From assembly GCF_009905375.1 (NCBI RefSeq), contig NC_133657.1:65660219-65724218 (forward strand): 64,000 nt of DNA. Reading direction: 5' to 3'. Position 1 is the first letter of the stretch. Each line of letters starts with the position of its first letter. Positions 49,561 through 62,070 of this stretch are shown here, in pieces. The notes under the pieces were generated by a model. It ran no database searches, was not told the origin of the DNA, and saw only the letters and a program-made list of their open reading frames with translations. The translations under genes were made by a program, and so were the position numbers. The DNA comes from Apium graveolens (lineage: Eukaryota > Streptophyta > Magnoliopsida > Apiales > Apiaceae).

Positions 49561-50486
49561 ACTCATTTTCAATCATATATGTGTTTTAAATGTGTCAGAG
49601 GCTGTCATGAAGCCTATTTTTCAGGTTTTGATAGCTCTACCAAGTTATGATAATTTAACTTCCACTTTTCTTATATGGTGGATAGTTTAATGGTGATGTG
49701 ACACCGCTTGCTCATTTGGTGTCAGAATTTTGTTCTTTGGATTTCATTTCCTTCAGAAATATCAGCTTTGAAATCTTTTCAGTTTTATTCATTTGATTTT
49801 GAATTCTTTTGATATTCTTTCATTCTGACTGAGATGAACAACCCTAATTATAGGAACACAAGGTATACCTGTCTGTGTGATGGGAGTTGGATGGGACGCC
49901 ATCACTTGTGTGTATTATGAATACATGAAGGTTAACAACCTTTAGTAGTGTCTTAATTTGGGCACGCAATACCAAGTTCGTTTGATCATATTGATCACTC
50001 AGTTATTCTTTTATTTCAACAATACTTTTTCTCAAATTCAGATTTTGGTCCCGTTATGGCATCAAATTCTTTTCGTTTTGAAATTACATAATTTTATCAT
50101 TCCAAATATTCGAAGGTATGCCAATCAAGTTAAGCTGAGTATCCTGGTCAAGTCAAAGTAAGGCGATGTGATGGAATTACGAAGGACGATAGTGGAGTGC
50201 AATGCGATTAAACTATTACTGACATATAGCGAAGTCAATCTGTTTCTTTATTTCACTCTTTATCTCTCTTTATTTTCTTCTCTCTATCTTTCTCGTGATC
50301 AGTAAAAGCGATTCTATTGAGGAATTGGTCAAAAGAGGTGGATGGAACAATGGTGCACAGCGAAGCTCCTGTAAAAGTTTTATTATACAAGGAATACAAG
50401 ATCCATTTGAGGTTATTTGGAAATGGAAAGTTGGTAACAAGACCCTTAGTGCTTTCTTCTGCTGATTCCGAGGACGGAATCCTTAT
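49560..50486 (+). pseudogene. E: decayed integrase-side interior
   Basis: Similarity to the 7000-7300 part of A is visible (GGTATACCTGTCTGTGTGAT against ATCTATCTGTGTGATAGAAG; 'GATGAACAACCCT' against 'GAAGAACAACCCT'). The end reads ADSEDGILIRR before the PPT, a normal Ty3/Gypsy polyprotein end. The upstream 5' part of E is missing, so E is a truncated element. No functional motifs can be read. Confidence 0.6.
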
Positions 50487-50499
50487 AAGGAGGGTAAAT
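50487..50499 (+). promoter_or_regulatory. E: polypurine tract
   Basis: AAGGAGGGTAAAT lies directly before the TGTAATATCCC LTR start. Confidence 0.8.
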
Positions 50500-53400
50500 T
50501 GTAATATCCCATATTTTCAAATATTATTATTATAATTATTTATATGATTTTTATGTGAATTTTAGTGAATTATATGATAAGTGGAAGAGATGTTTGGGTG
50601 TGTATATATGATATTATTTGAGTATTTGCATTTTTATATGTCCAGAATAAAATTTAGATAATTGTGATATTTTTCTGGTAATTTTTAGACTGTTAGATGA
50701 TTTTATAATGATTTATGTATTTATTAATTATTTTCTGAGTAATTACAAAACTATTTTATAAAGCTGGGAATCTTCCAACTTCAACCGTTTTTGCGTTTTT
50801 ACAACTCAAAACTCTTCCGAGAACTCCTTCCTAACCTAATCTGGTAATTCCGGACATTTTCTGTGTTTTAACTTTTTCGATCCGGATTACGGTTTGACCT
50901 GTGCGCGGCCCGGCGCAAGATTTTCGATACGATAGTTATTTCGATAAATCAACAAAACCCGTATTCTCGAGAGACGGGATATTTTTACATTATTTTCGTA
51001 TATGGTGTTTTATAAAAAGCTCAGTTTTGATGATTATTCAATTCTGGTATTTAATTGTATCATTTTTATAGTTACTTAGCGGCTAAGTAATCTATTTTTG
51101 GATCATTTTGTAGTTACTTAGCGGCTAAGCAACTAATTTAACGATCTAGAATGAACCAATATTCCGTAAATATAAATAGCCTATTTCTTATTTCCTTTAT
51201 TTCATTTATTCATTTGCAACCAGTAAAAATACCGTAAATACAGAGAAACCCCTTGAAAACCGATACGTTCCTGAGAATCAATCGTACAAACGAAGGCGTT
51301 ATCGAACTCCGATTCGGGCGTGCAGCATATCAAAACGAAGCTCTCAAAATCTTCTTTCTGAATCAATCATCAATTTCAACCCAGAAACATCAGGTAATTT
51401 TCTGTTTAATTGTTTTAATTCAGATTTATTAAGGATTAAAATATGAATTTTTGTTCTTTATGTTGTTGATGTGATTTGATGCTAGAATCGTGTAGATAAT
51501 ATTTTTCTGGTCATTTTGTTATATCATATGTCAAAAACTAAGTTCAATAACATGGTTAAATTTGAGTTTAATCTTCGAATTAATAAAATTAGGGTTTTGA
51601 AGTTTTGAATGTTCTTAATTGGATTTATGCGTTTTTGCTGTGAGAGATATTTGTTTAAATTGATTAGACCATTACATAGATCGTTGAACAAGGAATCAAT
51701 TGATATTAGTTTGGAGAACAGAGGGTAAGTATTCGAGCTCGCCGAAAAATTGATGGCGGAGGCGGCGTTTTTCTTTAAATCGACATTGTGGCCATTTGGC
51801 CATGATTTTGATAGAAACGATTGCATATTTGTGTTTCTGGACACTAGGCGAGCAAACCCTGTAAATTTGGTGTCATTCTGGGCCGTTTTCGGTGGCCGGA
51901 AAAAGCTCCAGAGGAAGAATATGGTGTAATTACCATTTTACCCTCCTAGTTTGCAGAATCTTATAAATCAGTCCCTGTGGTTTTAAAAATTTACAAAAAT
52001 GATATTTTTCTTTCCAAAACTTTCAAAAATTATATTTTCTTTTTATTTTTTTTCAGAAAATTGTTTTTATTATTTAAAATTCCAAAAAAATCATTATTCT
52101 GAAAATTTATTTTAATTAAAAAAATAAATCCAAATAATTTAGTTAATTAATTTTAGTTGATATTTAATTATTTAATTAGTCAACTAATTGAAATATTAAT
52201 TGATTAATTAATTTAATTAGTTATTAATTAATTTTAATTGATTTAATAATTAGATTTAATTATTTATTTTTGATTTAAAAATTCTAAAAAATAGTTTCGA
52301 ATTTTAAAATATTATTTTAAATTATTTTCCAGGCTCGGTAAATTCTATAAAATTATTTTAGGGTGTTCGAACCCTATTATTTAATTATAAAATGATTCGG
52401 AGACCCGTTTTTAATTCCGAAAAATGATGAAAAATTCATATTAAATCAACCGTTCGTCCGTTTAATACAAAACGAACGCCTCTAGACTCAGAAAAATATT
52501 CCGCTTTCATTAAAAATATTTTCGAGACCCAAATCCTTTTGTTTCAAAAGGTCGCTTATTTTACGAATTATTCAGAGTCAATTTTGATCGATAAATCATA
52601 TTTTGACCCGATTTCAGTTTTAAACATACCGAGTCAAACCTTTTGGTGAACCGAGTCATATGTGATATGAATTATATGATATGTGAGTTATGTGTTTACG
52701 TGTTACGTGAATTACATGTGTATGTGGATCAAGAGTCCTGTGTTTGTCTGTTATATTTATGTGTGGGCTATCGTATGGGTAGACGATAGGCTTTTGACGT
52801 GCAGTTCGTCGAGTGATTATCGATTAGACGATTAAAGTTCTATATTTTAATTATAGATGCGAGTTTTTCAAAACGATCAAGACCAGATGGCATGGATGAA
52901 GACTAGATTTAAGTAGTGTGGAATATTGGGTTGCAGCACTGCATGAGTAGCAGATCAAAGATTTAGCGAAGTAAAAAGCAGTGATGCATTGAGATGCTAG
53001 ACTGAGATAATTGCGTTTATACGAGTGTGACTAACTGCTAAATCCCAAAGGCAAGTACCCCTGACTTCACTTATCGTTCAAGTGACGTTTATTTCAAATC
53101 ATATTATGCAAGTATCCCTAACATTACTTATTGTTCAAGTGATATTTATTTTAAATCTTATCATACAAGTATTGCTTTCCCTATTCAGTTCGGAATAGAT
53201 AAATATTTTACATATCACTGAATTAAATAATTTTGTTTATGCAAGTAATCTTCTGCTATTATATGTTCAGAATAACTAAGTGATTTTACTTATCAAAATA
53301 CTGGATTTATAAATGTTTTGGGTTTTGAGAAAAATGAGTTGATTTTGCGAGTATTCCTTCCCAAGTAAATGGGGCAATAAAATTTTTTAAGGGTATCGAG

Positions 53401-54602
53401 TTTTATGACCCCTCTCAATAAAACGTTTTAAGATTGGATGGTTGCGTAAGAGGCCGCGGCGGCGGTCCAGCGGAAAGTGAGGTATTATACAGGATATATA
53501 CCAATAGGCCAATATGTGCCTTGGGTTCCCCATTTGTTTAGTTGGATATGCTTAGGCATACCGGTTTTGCTCCACGGCTGATCACCGGCGGTAACACACC
53601 GTCGTCTGAGGATTCCAATCTAAATTATTATATTGCTTTTGATAATTTTATAAGAAATGATTTATCAACTGTTTTGGTTTTGAATAAAGGTGGAATACAG
53701 TTTTAATTCGATTGCTGATTGATGTTGATATATAAGTTGTTGTTAAATATCAAAGGTGGTATTAATGCAGAAGATTGATGTTGACTTCCCTATTTTAGCG
53801 CGGGTAGGCTGTGAACATCAAAGTTCGTATTAATATCTAATTTGATATGATAGCAAAATAAGTATTAATATCAAGAGTTCAGTTTTGAGTAAAGTTTATG
53901 ATTCATTCCTTAATCATTGCTTCTTGTTATTGTTGTTTACGATATTTCCGTAAACACGGTTTTACGAGTTATATTCTCGTCAAGATTCAAAGTATTGTTG
54001 AAGCCTTTCGCTTAAAAATATCAAAAAGAGTTTTCTGGTTCAACAATTATGATTTTAAATGTTCTACTCTAAAGCAGATGTCGGTTTTATATCAAAATGA
54101 CCCTATATTAGCTATAATGATCTTGTTGAGCATTTCTTTCACTCATACTTGCCTGTTTTTAAATTTAACCTCCAGTGAGGATTAGCTTGCGTTGTTTAGC
54201 TGCGTAATTTGAGGAAGCAAAGAAGAAGCTTTTGAAAGGTGATGGTCCAGGGTTTGCGAATTAGTGTAAGTTCTTTTGTGTAAAGTTGTTTATATTATAT
54301 TATATTATAATTGTGTATTTTATAATTGGGCCTAGTATACTTCTTTTCGAAGTTATACTAGCGGGTTAAGTTTTGAGACTGAGTATTGTTGAAAAGAGTT
54401 TTAGAAGAAAGTGGAAAAAAATTATTTATGGAATTTCGATTCTTGTTTCTAGAACTGTAAGCTTAAAAGATCTTGGATTAGTTGGGGTCATTTTTGATAA
54501 ATATTTTCCGCTGGCATTTATTTATTGATTTAACAAGTTAATTTGGATTGAGGTTTTATAGTGACGATAAAATCCTCGTACCCCGGATTTGGGGGCGTTA
54601 CA
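50500..54602 (+). repeat. E: 3' LTR
   Basis: The LTR is 4103 bp, from TGTAATATCCC to GGGGGCGTTACA. Its first half matches S (minus strand) through U3, the TATA region and the AT-rich centre. Its last 1.5 kb does not match S closely. It is inserted in F; a TSD cannot be checked because the 5' end of E is missing. The ORF-like stretch at 53898-54185 is inside the LTR and is not credible as a gene. Confidence 0.88.
51171..51179 (+). promoter_or_regulatory. E: LTR TATA box
   Basis: TATAAATAG, conserved in S at 3654-3662 on the other strand. Confidence 0.55.
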
Positions 54603-55026
54603 TATGCCATTCGATTCTCTTGGGTTAGCAGAGCTAAAAATTTCTCAGGAGCGTCTCGAGTCGTCTGTTGAAGATGCTCCCACACTTGAGCTCAACCCAC
54701 TACCAGATCACTTGAGTTATGTATTCTTAGGTGCACCCCCTGACAAGGGGTTGAGATATATTTTTGATAATGTAGAGGGTGGCCGAACGGATCTTCCAGT
54801 CCCTACAGAGGGTTCTTCTCATGTGCAGCAGGTAGTTGATAGGACTGGTGTTGGTGATGAGCAGTACATGCGAGTGGCTAGGCGTATGGAGGCCATGCAC
54901 GACATTCACCATCATTTTGCTGAAGATTTGACACACGCTTTCGGTACTATTTTCCGAGACACTAGTGGCGAGGTTGATTGGCCACCTTATCCTCCACCCG
55001 AAGAGGGTATTCTTTCCGACGACTAG
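54603..55026 (+). pseudogene. F: Athila-like polyprotein fragment
   Basis: The open stretch is joined to the E LTR end at its left. It begins with the linker seen between protease and RT in Athila-type Ty3/Gypsy elements (PTLELNPLPDHLSYVFLG). It then continues with a different sequence (RRMEAMHDIHHHFAEDLTHA...) and a proline-rich acidic end PPYPPPEEGILSDD. The switch near 54745 suggests that RT, RNase H and integrase have been deleted and the linker joined to the 3' end of another ORF. Left truncation by E hides the start. Confidence 0.6.
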
Positions 55027-55076
55027 GTATGCCTGAAATCCTTATTATTACCTTCAATGAGGACATTAAAAATTTT

Positions 55077-55089
55077 AAGTTTGGGGGTG
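55077..55089 (+). promoter_or_regulatory. F: internal PPT-like motif
   Basis: AAGTTTGGGGGTG with TGAGGACA 12 bases upstream. Both parts and the spacing recur at the true PPT (56224-56255). It may be a second plus-strand priming site or a duplicated remnant. Confidence 0.6.
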
Positions 55090-55624
55090 ATAATGTAAGG
55101 ATTAATAGTGTGTGTCCATATAGATTCATATTGCATATTTAGTTGTAGTTCATTCATATTTTTGCATGATTGTTCATTTAGGACATATTTGTTTGTTTTT
55201 ATGTGATTTCATATAGTTACATTTGCATGCATATTTAGCATGATCCCTTAAGATGAAATATGATATTTGATAAGTTTATGTTGATTTGAGTGTGGTGATG
55301 ATGAATAGAGGGATGTTTAAGTCTTAATGAATTGATTTGCATGCCAAAAACAAATATTTTCACAAAGTCTTATAGGGTTGCTTTTTTTCTAGATCATGAT
55401 CATACTTGTTTGTTGTTGAGATTTAATCACTTGGTTATATTTAGAATTTGTGATATTCTCGTAATGACATAAAAACACTGATTTTTTAATCTGGAGAAAA
55501 ACTTGGATTTCATTGCTAGTTGTTGTAAGGCTAGGCGTTAAATGGCTAGTAGCCGGCTCATATTTTTATGAGTAGTCTAGGGTTGAATGAGATGGAGCGA
55601 AACGCACTCATTCAGAAATTATTG

Positions 55625-55669
55625 AAGAAAAGAAAAAAAAGAAAAAAAAGAAAAAAAAGGAAAAAAAAG
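55625..55669 (+). repeat. Purine-only tract (GAAAAAAAA)n
   Basis: About five units of GAAAAAAAA-type sequence, uninterrupted purines for some 45 bases, in the F 3' region. Confidence 0.9.
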
Positions 55670-56242
55670 TATGTGTTTATGCATAATTGATCAAGAGTGA
55701 GCTCTTTAATACTCGAGTTATTAAGTTCTAGTGGACTTTGTCCCAGACTAAAGCTTTTATAGTCTGGGATCCGCTAACATAACACTCGCTACATGGTTAT
55801 TATTGCATAAGTCTTTTGGGACCTCATTCATTGCACGATCAAATAAGCATATTTGTTATGTATTCAATAATAGTGTGAATCCTTGTATAACTCTAGTAGA
55901 AAGGAGGTGTTGTGATTCATAATGCGTTTATTGTCTATTCTGTATATAAACTTTTGATTGTTTCGATGATAGATAAGTTATGGTTATTGATCTAGTATCG
56001 AGAGATATCTGTTAAACATTCCACACACGCACGTTTCTGGTTTGTGAGTTGGTTTGTAGGATTTATTCGAGCTCTGTTTAAAGTCATTGCATTTTTAGAG
56101 GTATTGGCTTATTCATTTGGTTATGGTTATTCTAAGGGGATCGATTGCATTATCATTTATTTGCATTCACGTAGTTGCATTCATGCATTAGGTTTGTTTT
56201 GTAGTTTTGAGTCTGTTTATGCTTGAGGACAAGTATCGATTC

Positions 56243-56255
56243 AAGTTTGGGGGTG
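56243..56255 (+). promoter_or_regulatory. F: polypurine tract
   Basis: AAGTTTGGGGGTG followed directly by TGATAAGTGG, the standard junction of PPT and LTR in Athila-like elements. Confidence 0.85.
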
Positions 56256-56562
56256 TGATAAGTGGATTTTATATCCACTTGGAACGCTTTATTACAAGCT
56301 TAAATTGGTGTTTTGGACTCAAGTTGTTGGTATTTTGATGTATTTTTCTGTTATTGTATTTCAGGTATCAGTTATACGAAGAAAAGATCTTTTAAAGGAA
56401 ATATGATAAAAAGTGATCAGAATTGGAAGCCAAGGCCATTGTCAAGTTGAAGAGAATCTCAATAGCTTCGCGTGGGCAGTTGAATCGCCTAATTCTGATG
56501 AGTAGAACTCAAGTTATGGCCAAAACAAGATTCATCAGAAATTTTTCCAGACAGGCTCCAGG

Positions 56563-56650
56563 CGCCCGCCCGGAGAGCTGAGCGGCTGTTCGGGAGCTGA
56601 GCGCCCGCCCGGAGAGCTGAGCGGCCGCCCAAGGCGCTGCCGGTCGCTGA
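56563..56650 (+). repeat. GC-rich tandem block in the F LTR
   Basis: Three imperfect units of about 25-30 bases share GCCCGCCCGGAGAGCTGAGCG. GC content is far above the surroundings. It lies about 60-150 bases upstream of the TATA-like box. Confidence 0.8.
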
Positions 56651-56715
56651 TTTCGCTGAAAAAGCCTTTTTTGAGTGAAATTTGATGATTTTAAGGGTCC
56701 AGGTCCACTAGGGGC

Positions 56716-56724
56716 GTATATATA
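56716..56724 (+). promoter_or_regulatory. F: putative LTR TATA box
   Basis: TATATATAC in the context GGGGCGTATATATAC, downstream of the GC-rich block. Confidence 0.5.
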
Positions 56725-57517
56725 CTTAAAAAAAAGGTTTTCATCATCCGGGAAGATTGGGATACCAAGGAGAAGACCTAGAAGCACAGAACAACTCCGA
56801 AAAAGAAGATCTTATTTTCAACTTGTGATTCTTTGAATTAGTTGTAACTTTGGATGCTCATTTTCGTTCTTGTTGAACCTAGATCTTGTTTATTCGTACT
56901 TTAATTATTATTCAGTTTATTAAGACCTTGTTTTATACCATGCTTTCATTGGAACCCATGGTGACGATGAGTTCAATTATGGGATAATAGTTATCATGGG
57001 ATTCTAGCGGATTTACTTATGGATTTCAATAGTAAATTTGTTTTGATATCTTGGTGTGTGGTGATTGATTGATATCCTAGTATTGGTTGTGCTTATTCAT
57101 CTTATGTGCATAGCTAACATATAAGATAGCGTGTTAATCTCTATTGAAACGACAGTGAATATAGAGGTTTAGAACTTGCCATGCTAGCATAGGCTCATGT
57201 ATGTGTATGCATGATTAGTGGGTAACTCTAACCGTTTTACTTTCCCTATATAATCATTATGGATAACTTATGCTTAAACCGTTATGTTGTCAAATTCTAT
57301 AGACATATAGGGTCTCAATATAATTGGTGCCTATTCAGCTTCTATCTCTTTTGTGGATGTCTGGTAGAATGGTACTCGTGCAACGAAAGTTGACGTTTAT
57401 CAGTTTCGTGTTACCTGATTAGTGTCGTCACCATCACATGCTAAGGTTAAGAACGAAAAGGCTATTGAATGAAGTAGTAATGAAGTTAGAATCCCATGTT
57501 TGTCATATATATTAATT

Positions 57518-58123
57518 TGTTAGGTCACACACACTGTAGAAGGGGGTTGAATACAGTGTATAGCACAATCAAATCGAATTCAAATAACACAAGTAACAGA
57601 AAACAGACTTTATTCAATGCAATAAACTCTGTTACAATATGGAATTGTCCTCTCTCAGTGATGAATAAATATCACGAGAGCTGCTAGGGTTACAATAAAT
57701 AATATTCTCGATAATGATAACACTAATAGTGTAAACCCTATGTCTGTGTTTATATACTACACAGTTACAAGATAATCGCTAATTGATATGGAATATAATT
57801 CTGCTTCCTAAAATATATCAATCAGATATCTTTTCTTCCAAGTATTTTATTCTTCATAGAATTCCTTCTTCATGCATATCTCTTTTTACGTTTGTCTTGA
57901 TCTTCTTTCCTTTCAATCAGCCGCCTTCCTTATTTGAACGTTTCCTTAAAGTCCTGATATTATCTCCTGATAAATATCTCCTGAACCTTAAGTACTGATG
58001 ACTTAAGTTCTGACTTCAGTATAAGTGTTGATTTCAGTCAAGTACTGATTTGTCCTGTTTAAGTAAGATCTGAAAACTAAACATAAATCATATTAGTCAT
58101 GACATTATCAAATATATCTAACA
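57518..58123 (-). repeat. D: 3' LTR
   Basis: The 606-bp LTR has TGTTAG / CTAACA ends (6-bp inverted repeat). Minus-strand TATA at 57747-57757. It contains a cluster of TAAGTTCTGA / ACTTCAGT-type words (57953-58056) that also occurs in the spacer at 63300-63560. It is about half the length of C's LTR. Confidence 0.88.
57747..57757 (-). promoter_or_regulatory. D: LTR TATA box
   Basis: The minus strand reads GTATATAAACA, downstream (on that strand) of the motif cluster, as in C. Confidence 0.6.
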
Positions 58124-58135
58124 ATCTCCCCCAAC
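58124..58135 (-). promoter_or_regulatory. D: polypurine tract
   Basis: The minus strand reads TTGGGGGAGAT followed by the LTR start TGTTAGA. Confidence 0.85.
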
Positions 58136-58326
58136 TTGTAAATTAGCATAATATACAAGTTTAACAGATATTTGATGATGTCAAAAACATTAAGTACAAA
58201 TGCATGAGAAATTGACTAGATAACTACAACTTACAGTCCTTAAAGCTTTACCAACTTTAACTTCTGATAACAACTTCAGTCTGTATATATATCAGAATTT
58301 GAGCAGTTGTAGATCTTGACTTGGCT

Positions 58327-61300
58327 TCACTTTCTGATCTCTCTGATGTCAGGAGTTGTTCTGAGATAGTTCTTTAACAAACATCTCTCAGCATATCTGA
58401 GTTTATCAATCATCCTCCTTTTAGCATCTTTAAGCTCTGCAGAATCTTCACCAGTTTGGAAGATAGCAGCCCTGAGATCATTAATTCTAGCTTTCCTTAT
58501 GTCATGATCCAGTCTGATCAAATATGCCTTGTCAGACTCAAGATTGAATTCTACAGCCTTATAACCCAGAAAGGTAGTTATAATCTTAGCAGAGTTAGGC
58601 TTCATCTCACCAATATCACCCTTATGATCTCTGTACTTTGGAAGATATGTGTTGTCAGACTTTACAGAATAAAGCCTTTCCTGTCTCTGAATTTGAGTCT
58701 TCAAATAGTTTCCAGCACTTTCTGTTATTCTGTCATTCACTTGAAGTAAGAATAATACATGTTCTAGTTCTTCAAAATACTTCAGTGGAATAGCATTTTC
58801 CCTTATGTGGTAAACCCTACCATCTGTCATGAAGTATAACAAGATGTGTTCTTTCAAGTAGGTATGGTAAACCATCTATACAGATTCTAGTTAATTCAAT
58901 CTTTCAGGAGTTGCTCCAACACCTGGTTCACTTAAGGAAGTTGGATCATTGGTTGTGTTATGTACTCTTCTTTCATCAGCACTACCCAATCCAGATTTAT
59001 CGCTTGCTTCCTTTCCAGTAACCACTCTTGCTTCAAAACCACTTGCAGCAGTCTTCAAAGGTTGAGTCTGTTTGGCTTTGGTGAAACCTGGTAGGAGTAT
59101 CTTTGAAGGTTTAACATGAGCAATGTCAGAGGTTTCCTTTTCCTTATCTTCTGATATCAAGTCAACTTGAGCTATGTCAGAGGTTACTTGCTTCTTTGTA
59201 ATATCTGAACTAACTAAATATTGACTCTGAACAACTTGAGCCATGTCAGAGGTTGTCTTAGAAATCTTTCTTAAAGTCAGAGTAAGATCAGCATCTTCAA
59301 CAGAAATTTCTTTATCCCCAGGAGGCACATAAACCTTTATAGGTTCACCAACTTTTTCTTTGCCCTTAGACCTTGGATCTATCTGCAATTGTGATTTGGC
59401 CTTGGCTGCCTCAATATTTGTCCTTTCTTTTATCACAATGCCTTTGGCCTTTGGAAGTTTCTTTTTACCAACAGAAGCTTCAGATTTAGAGTTAACTTTT
59501 TCTGACTTAAGTCTAGCTTCTTCTTCCAATAGACTCTCAAATTCCATTCCTGGATTTTCTTTCAGAAATAACTGTCTTGAAATTTCTTCATCAAGATCCA
59601 AAAGTTCAGCAGAACTTATCCTTTTACTAGTATCAGAAATAATTCTTTTTCCAGTATCAGAACTTGTCCTATGACTTGTAGTTTCAGCTCTTCTTGATGA
59701 GAGACTTCTACCTTGACTATGACCTCCACCCATTCTAGAGTTTCCCTGGTCATCGTTTTCATCATCCTTCCCCTTCAGTGTCTTAACAGTTTTGTATTTG
59801 GACTTAATTACCTTCTCCCCCTTTTTGGCATCAGCAGGTAAGAGAAGAGAGACAAGCAATTCCACTGAGGATTGGATTTCATTGAGTTGAGATTGCTGAG
59901 AAGCTTGATTTTTCAAAATTTCATCAATCTGAGATTGTTGCTTCTCTTGGGTCTTCTCAATGTAAGCAACTCTGTCAAAGGTAGGTTTGAAAAAGTTTTT
60001 CTTGTCCAGCTTGACAAGTGTATCTTGCTGCATTAAGAGTTCTTGAACCCTGTTCAACTTGTCTTGAGTAACAGACTGTTGACCTTGAAGGTACCTTGTA
60101 GTAAGTGCAGTAACTCTTAGCTGTGTCTTGAAAGCATCATTAATTAGCATCTCATCAGCTTTTGCCAAGTGCTCAGCAAGAATTTTTTTAGATGGAACAA
60201 AGGTAACTGTGTTCCACTCCTTAGTCCACTCCTGTCCTCTAGGAGTTTCACTCCAAGGTACTGGTGCTTCCCCTGTAACAAACTTCTTGACTATCTCACT
60301 TTTGTGAATAGTTTATTGAGGTGCATGTCCTGATGGACCAGCTGGAGTAGCATCTTCATTTATAGCAGCATTACCAGTAGTATCAGCATTTGCAGCATCA
60401 GAACTTACAGAGTCTGCATCTTCTGATAAAAGAACAGTATGAGAAGCTATGGAGGCTTCAACATCATCCTCTAAGTGTTGATCTTCTTCCAAGTTCTGAT
60501 CAATAGCCATATTTTGATGCTCACCTATAGTCTGATCTTCAATGTCTAGATGCAGAGAAGGTGTTGTAGACAATTCTGGAGTATCAGTAGCATCAGAAAC
60601 TGGTGTTGTTGATGGATTAATTTGAGTTTGTGGAGCTTCTAAGTAGAGAACCTCAGGCACAATTAGGTTGTGAATATCAATCTCAACACTTGTGCCTGGG
60701 TCTGCAGTACATACTGGTTCATGTACAGGAGACACAGGTGGTGTAGATACTTTATCTGTAGCAGTAGCTTCAGTAAATTATGGCTCTTGTGAGATCAGAG
60801 ATTCCTGATCTCCTTCCTTAGCTGCTGCTTCCTCATCATCTGAAACTGGCCTGTGAGCTCTCTATTTCTTTCTTTTCTTTGAAGATGGAGATTCCTTGGG
60901 AGTTTCAACATAAGACATTCTTCTAATCCTTTTTAGAAGCTTAGATCCCCCAATTCCAGTATCCTTCTGAGAAGGGACCTTCTCAGCTTCTGTGATAACA
61001 GGTTCTGTGATAACAGGTTCATCTCTCAGAACAATCCTCCTTCTCTTCTGTGGTGTTGGAGGTACAGTCTTTGTCCTCTTGGGCTTGGAAGAGGAAGGCT
61101 TCACAGTATATGCTGATGATGAAGGTTGAGTTATCTGTGAAGGTTTGAGATGTGTTCTGATAGAGGGTTGAGTAGGTTGAGATGTATGTGTGGTATGTTC
61201 TGATGGTTGTTGTGGTGTCTGGGATGTGCTGGTGGGTTGTATATCAGGGTAAACAGATCTGTAAGTGTGAGGATTAGCATTTACCAGGATCTGTTTTACA

Positions 61301-62070
61301 GACTGAGGTATCTGTAATGGTCTAACCACCTTTTTCTTAAGGTCAGCATTTACCAAATCATTAAAAGCCCGTTTTGCAAGTTTAAAGGGTGGAAATAAAG
61401 AACTAGCTGGTTGAGGTTCATTAGCACAGCAAAAAGTATATATAAGCTGACATAATCTAGCAAAGTATACTACATTCCTATCCTCTGTCATCCTATCCCC
61501 TATAAAGCCTAGCACAACACTTGCAAAATCAAAATGAGTTTGGTGAATAATAGCATACCCGATGTGCTGACTCATAATAGGAATGGCATCAAAGTTGGAG
61601 CACTTATTGCCGAATGCTTTAGTGATGCAGTCGAAGAAAAAGCTCCATTCTTTTCTGATATGTGCTCTTTTCAACTGTCCAAGCTTGGCCAAACTCTTCT
61701 CATACCCCAAATTGGCCATGAGCTGCTGTAGAACTGGTTCCTCCGCTGTTGAGAAAATGCAGCCTTCTGGTAAATGTAGAGCTTTGCGAACTGCTCCAGG
61801 AGTTACCACATGCTCAACATCATTGATTTTAAAAATAATACTTGGAGTACCAGTTGCACCACCATTGTCAAAATACCCAGTCCGCCAGAACGTCCGAATT
61901 TGTTGACTGGAAATGACTTGAGGCTGGGTTAATGCATACCCAATCTCACTGTGTGCTAGAAGATCTTGCACAAAGTGCAACTCAGATGGAGCTTCATCAT
62001 GGTTTAAGATTGCAGCATAGTTGTTGGGTATAAACTTGGCTCCATCTATAATCAAATCCTTAGGTGCCAT
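58327..62070 (-). pseudogene. D: extra 3' ORF, 1248 codons with five nonsense codons
   Basis: It starts MAPKDLIIDGAKF. The open stretches 62070-60862, 60735-60313, 60168-58891 and 58875-58327 all lie in the same frame. The only breaks are TAG at 60862 and 58876 and TAA at 60778, 60313 and 58891; each differs by one C-to-T change from a Gln codon. N-terminal domain (about 260 residues): KEWSFFFDCITKAFGN, QHIGYAIIHQT and VVYFARLCQLIYTFC, matching C. Then a Ser/Thr/Pro/Gln-rich region, a basic cluster TPQKRRRIV and KKRKK, an acidic stretch, a Gln-rich coiled-coil (EKTQEKQQSQIDEIL) and a Lys/Glu-rich end. No signal peptide or membrane span is seen. Function unknown. Confidence 0.85.

Larger units (their letters stand above)
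55027..56242 (+). other. F: long 3' untranslated region
   Basis: This is non-coding sequence between the last ORF and the LTR, typical in length for Athila-like elements. It contains an internal PPT-like motif (55077-55089) and a purine run (55625-55669). The 60-codon ORF at 56044-56226 is not convincing. Confidence 0.6.
56256..57517 (+). repeat. F: 3' LTR, 5' part, cut by D
   Basis: The LTR starts TGATAAGTGGATTTTATA and immediately forms an 8-bp hairpin (AAGTGGAT / ATCCACTT, 56260-56280). It holds a GC-rich repeat block, a TATATATAC box near 56716 followed by an A-run, and then unremarkable sequence until D starts at 57518. The rest of this LTR lies beyond D and outside the window. Confidence 0.85.

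Noticed and set aside
53898..54185. 95-codon ORF
   Set aside because: Within the E LTR; no family resemblance and no sign of selection.
56509..56787. 92-codon minus-strand ORF with repeated Ala/Pro/Arg stretches
   Set aside because: It is a translation of the GC-rich tandem block in the F LTR.
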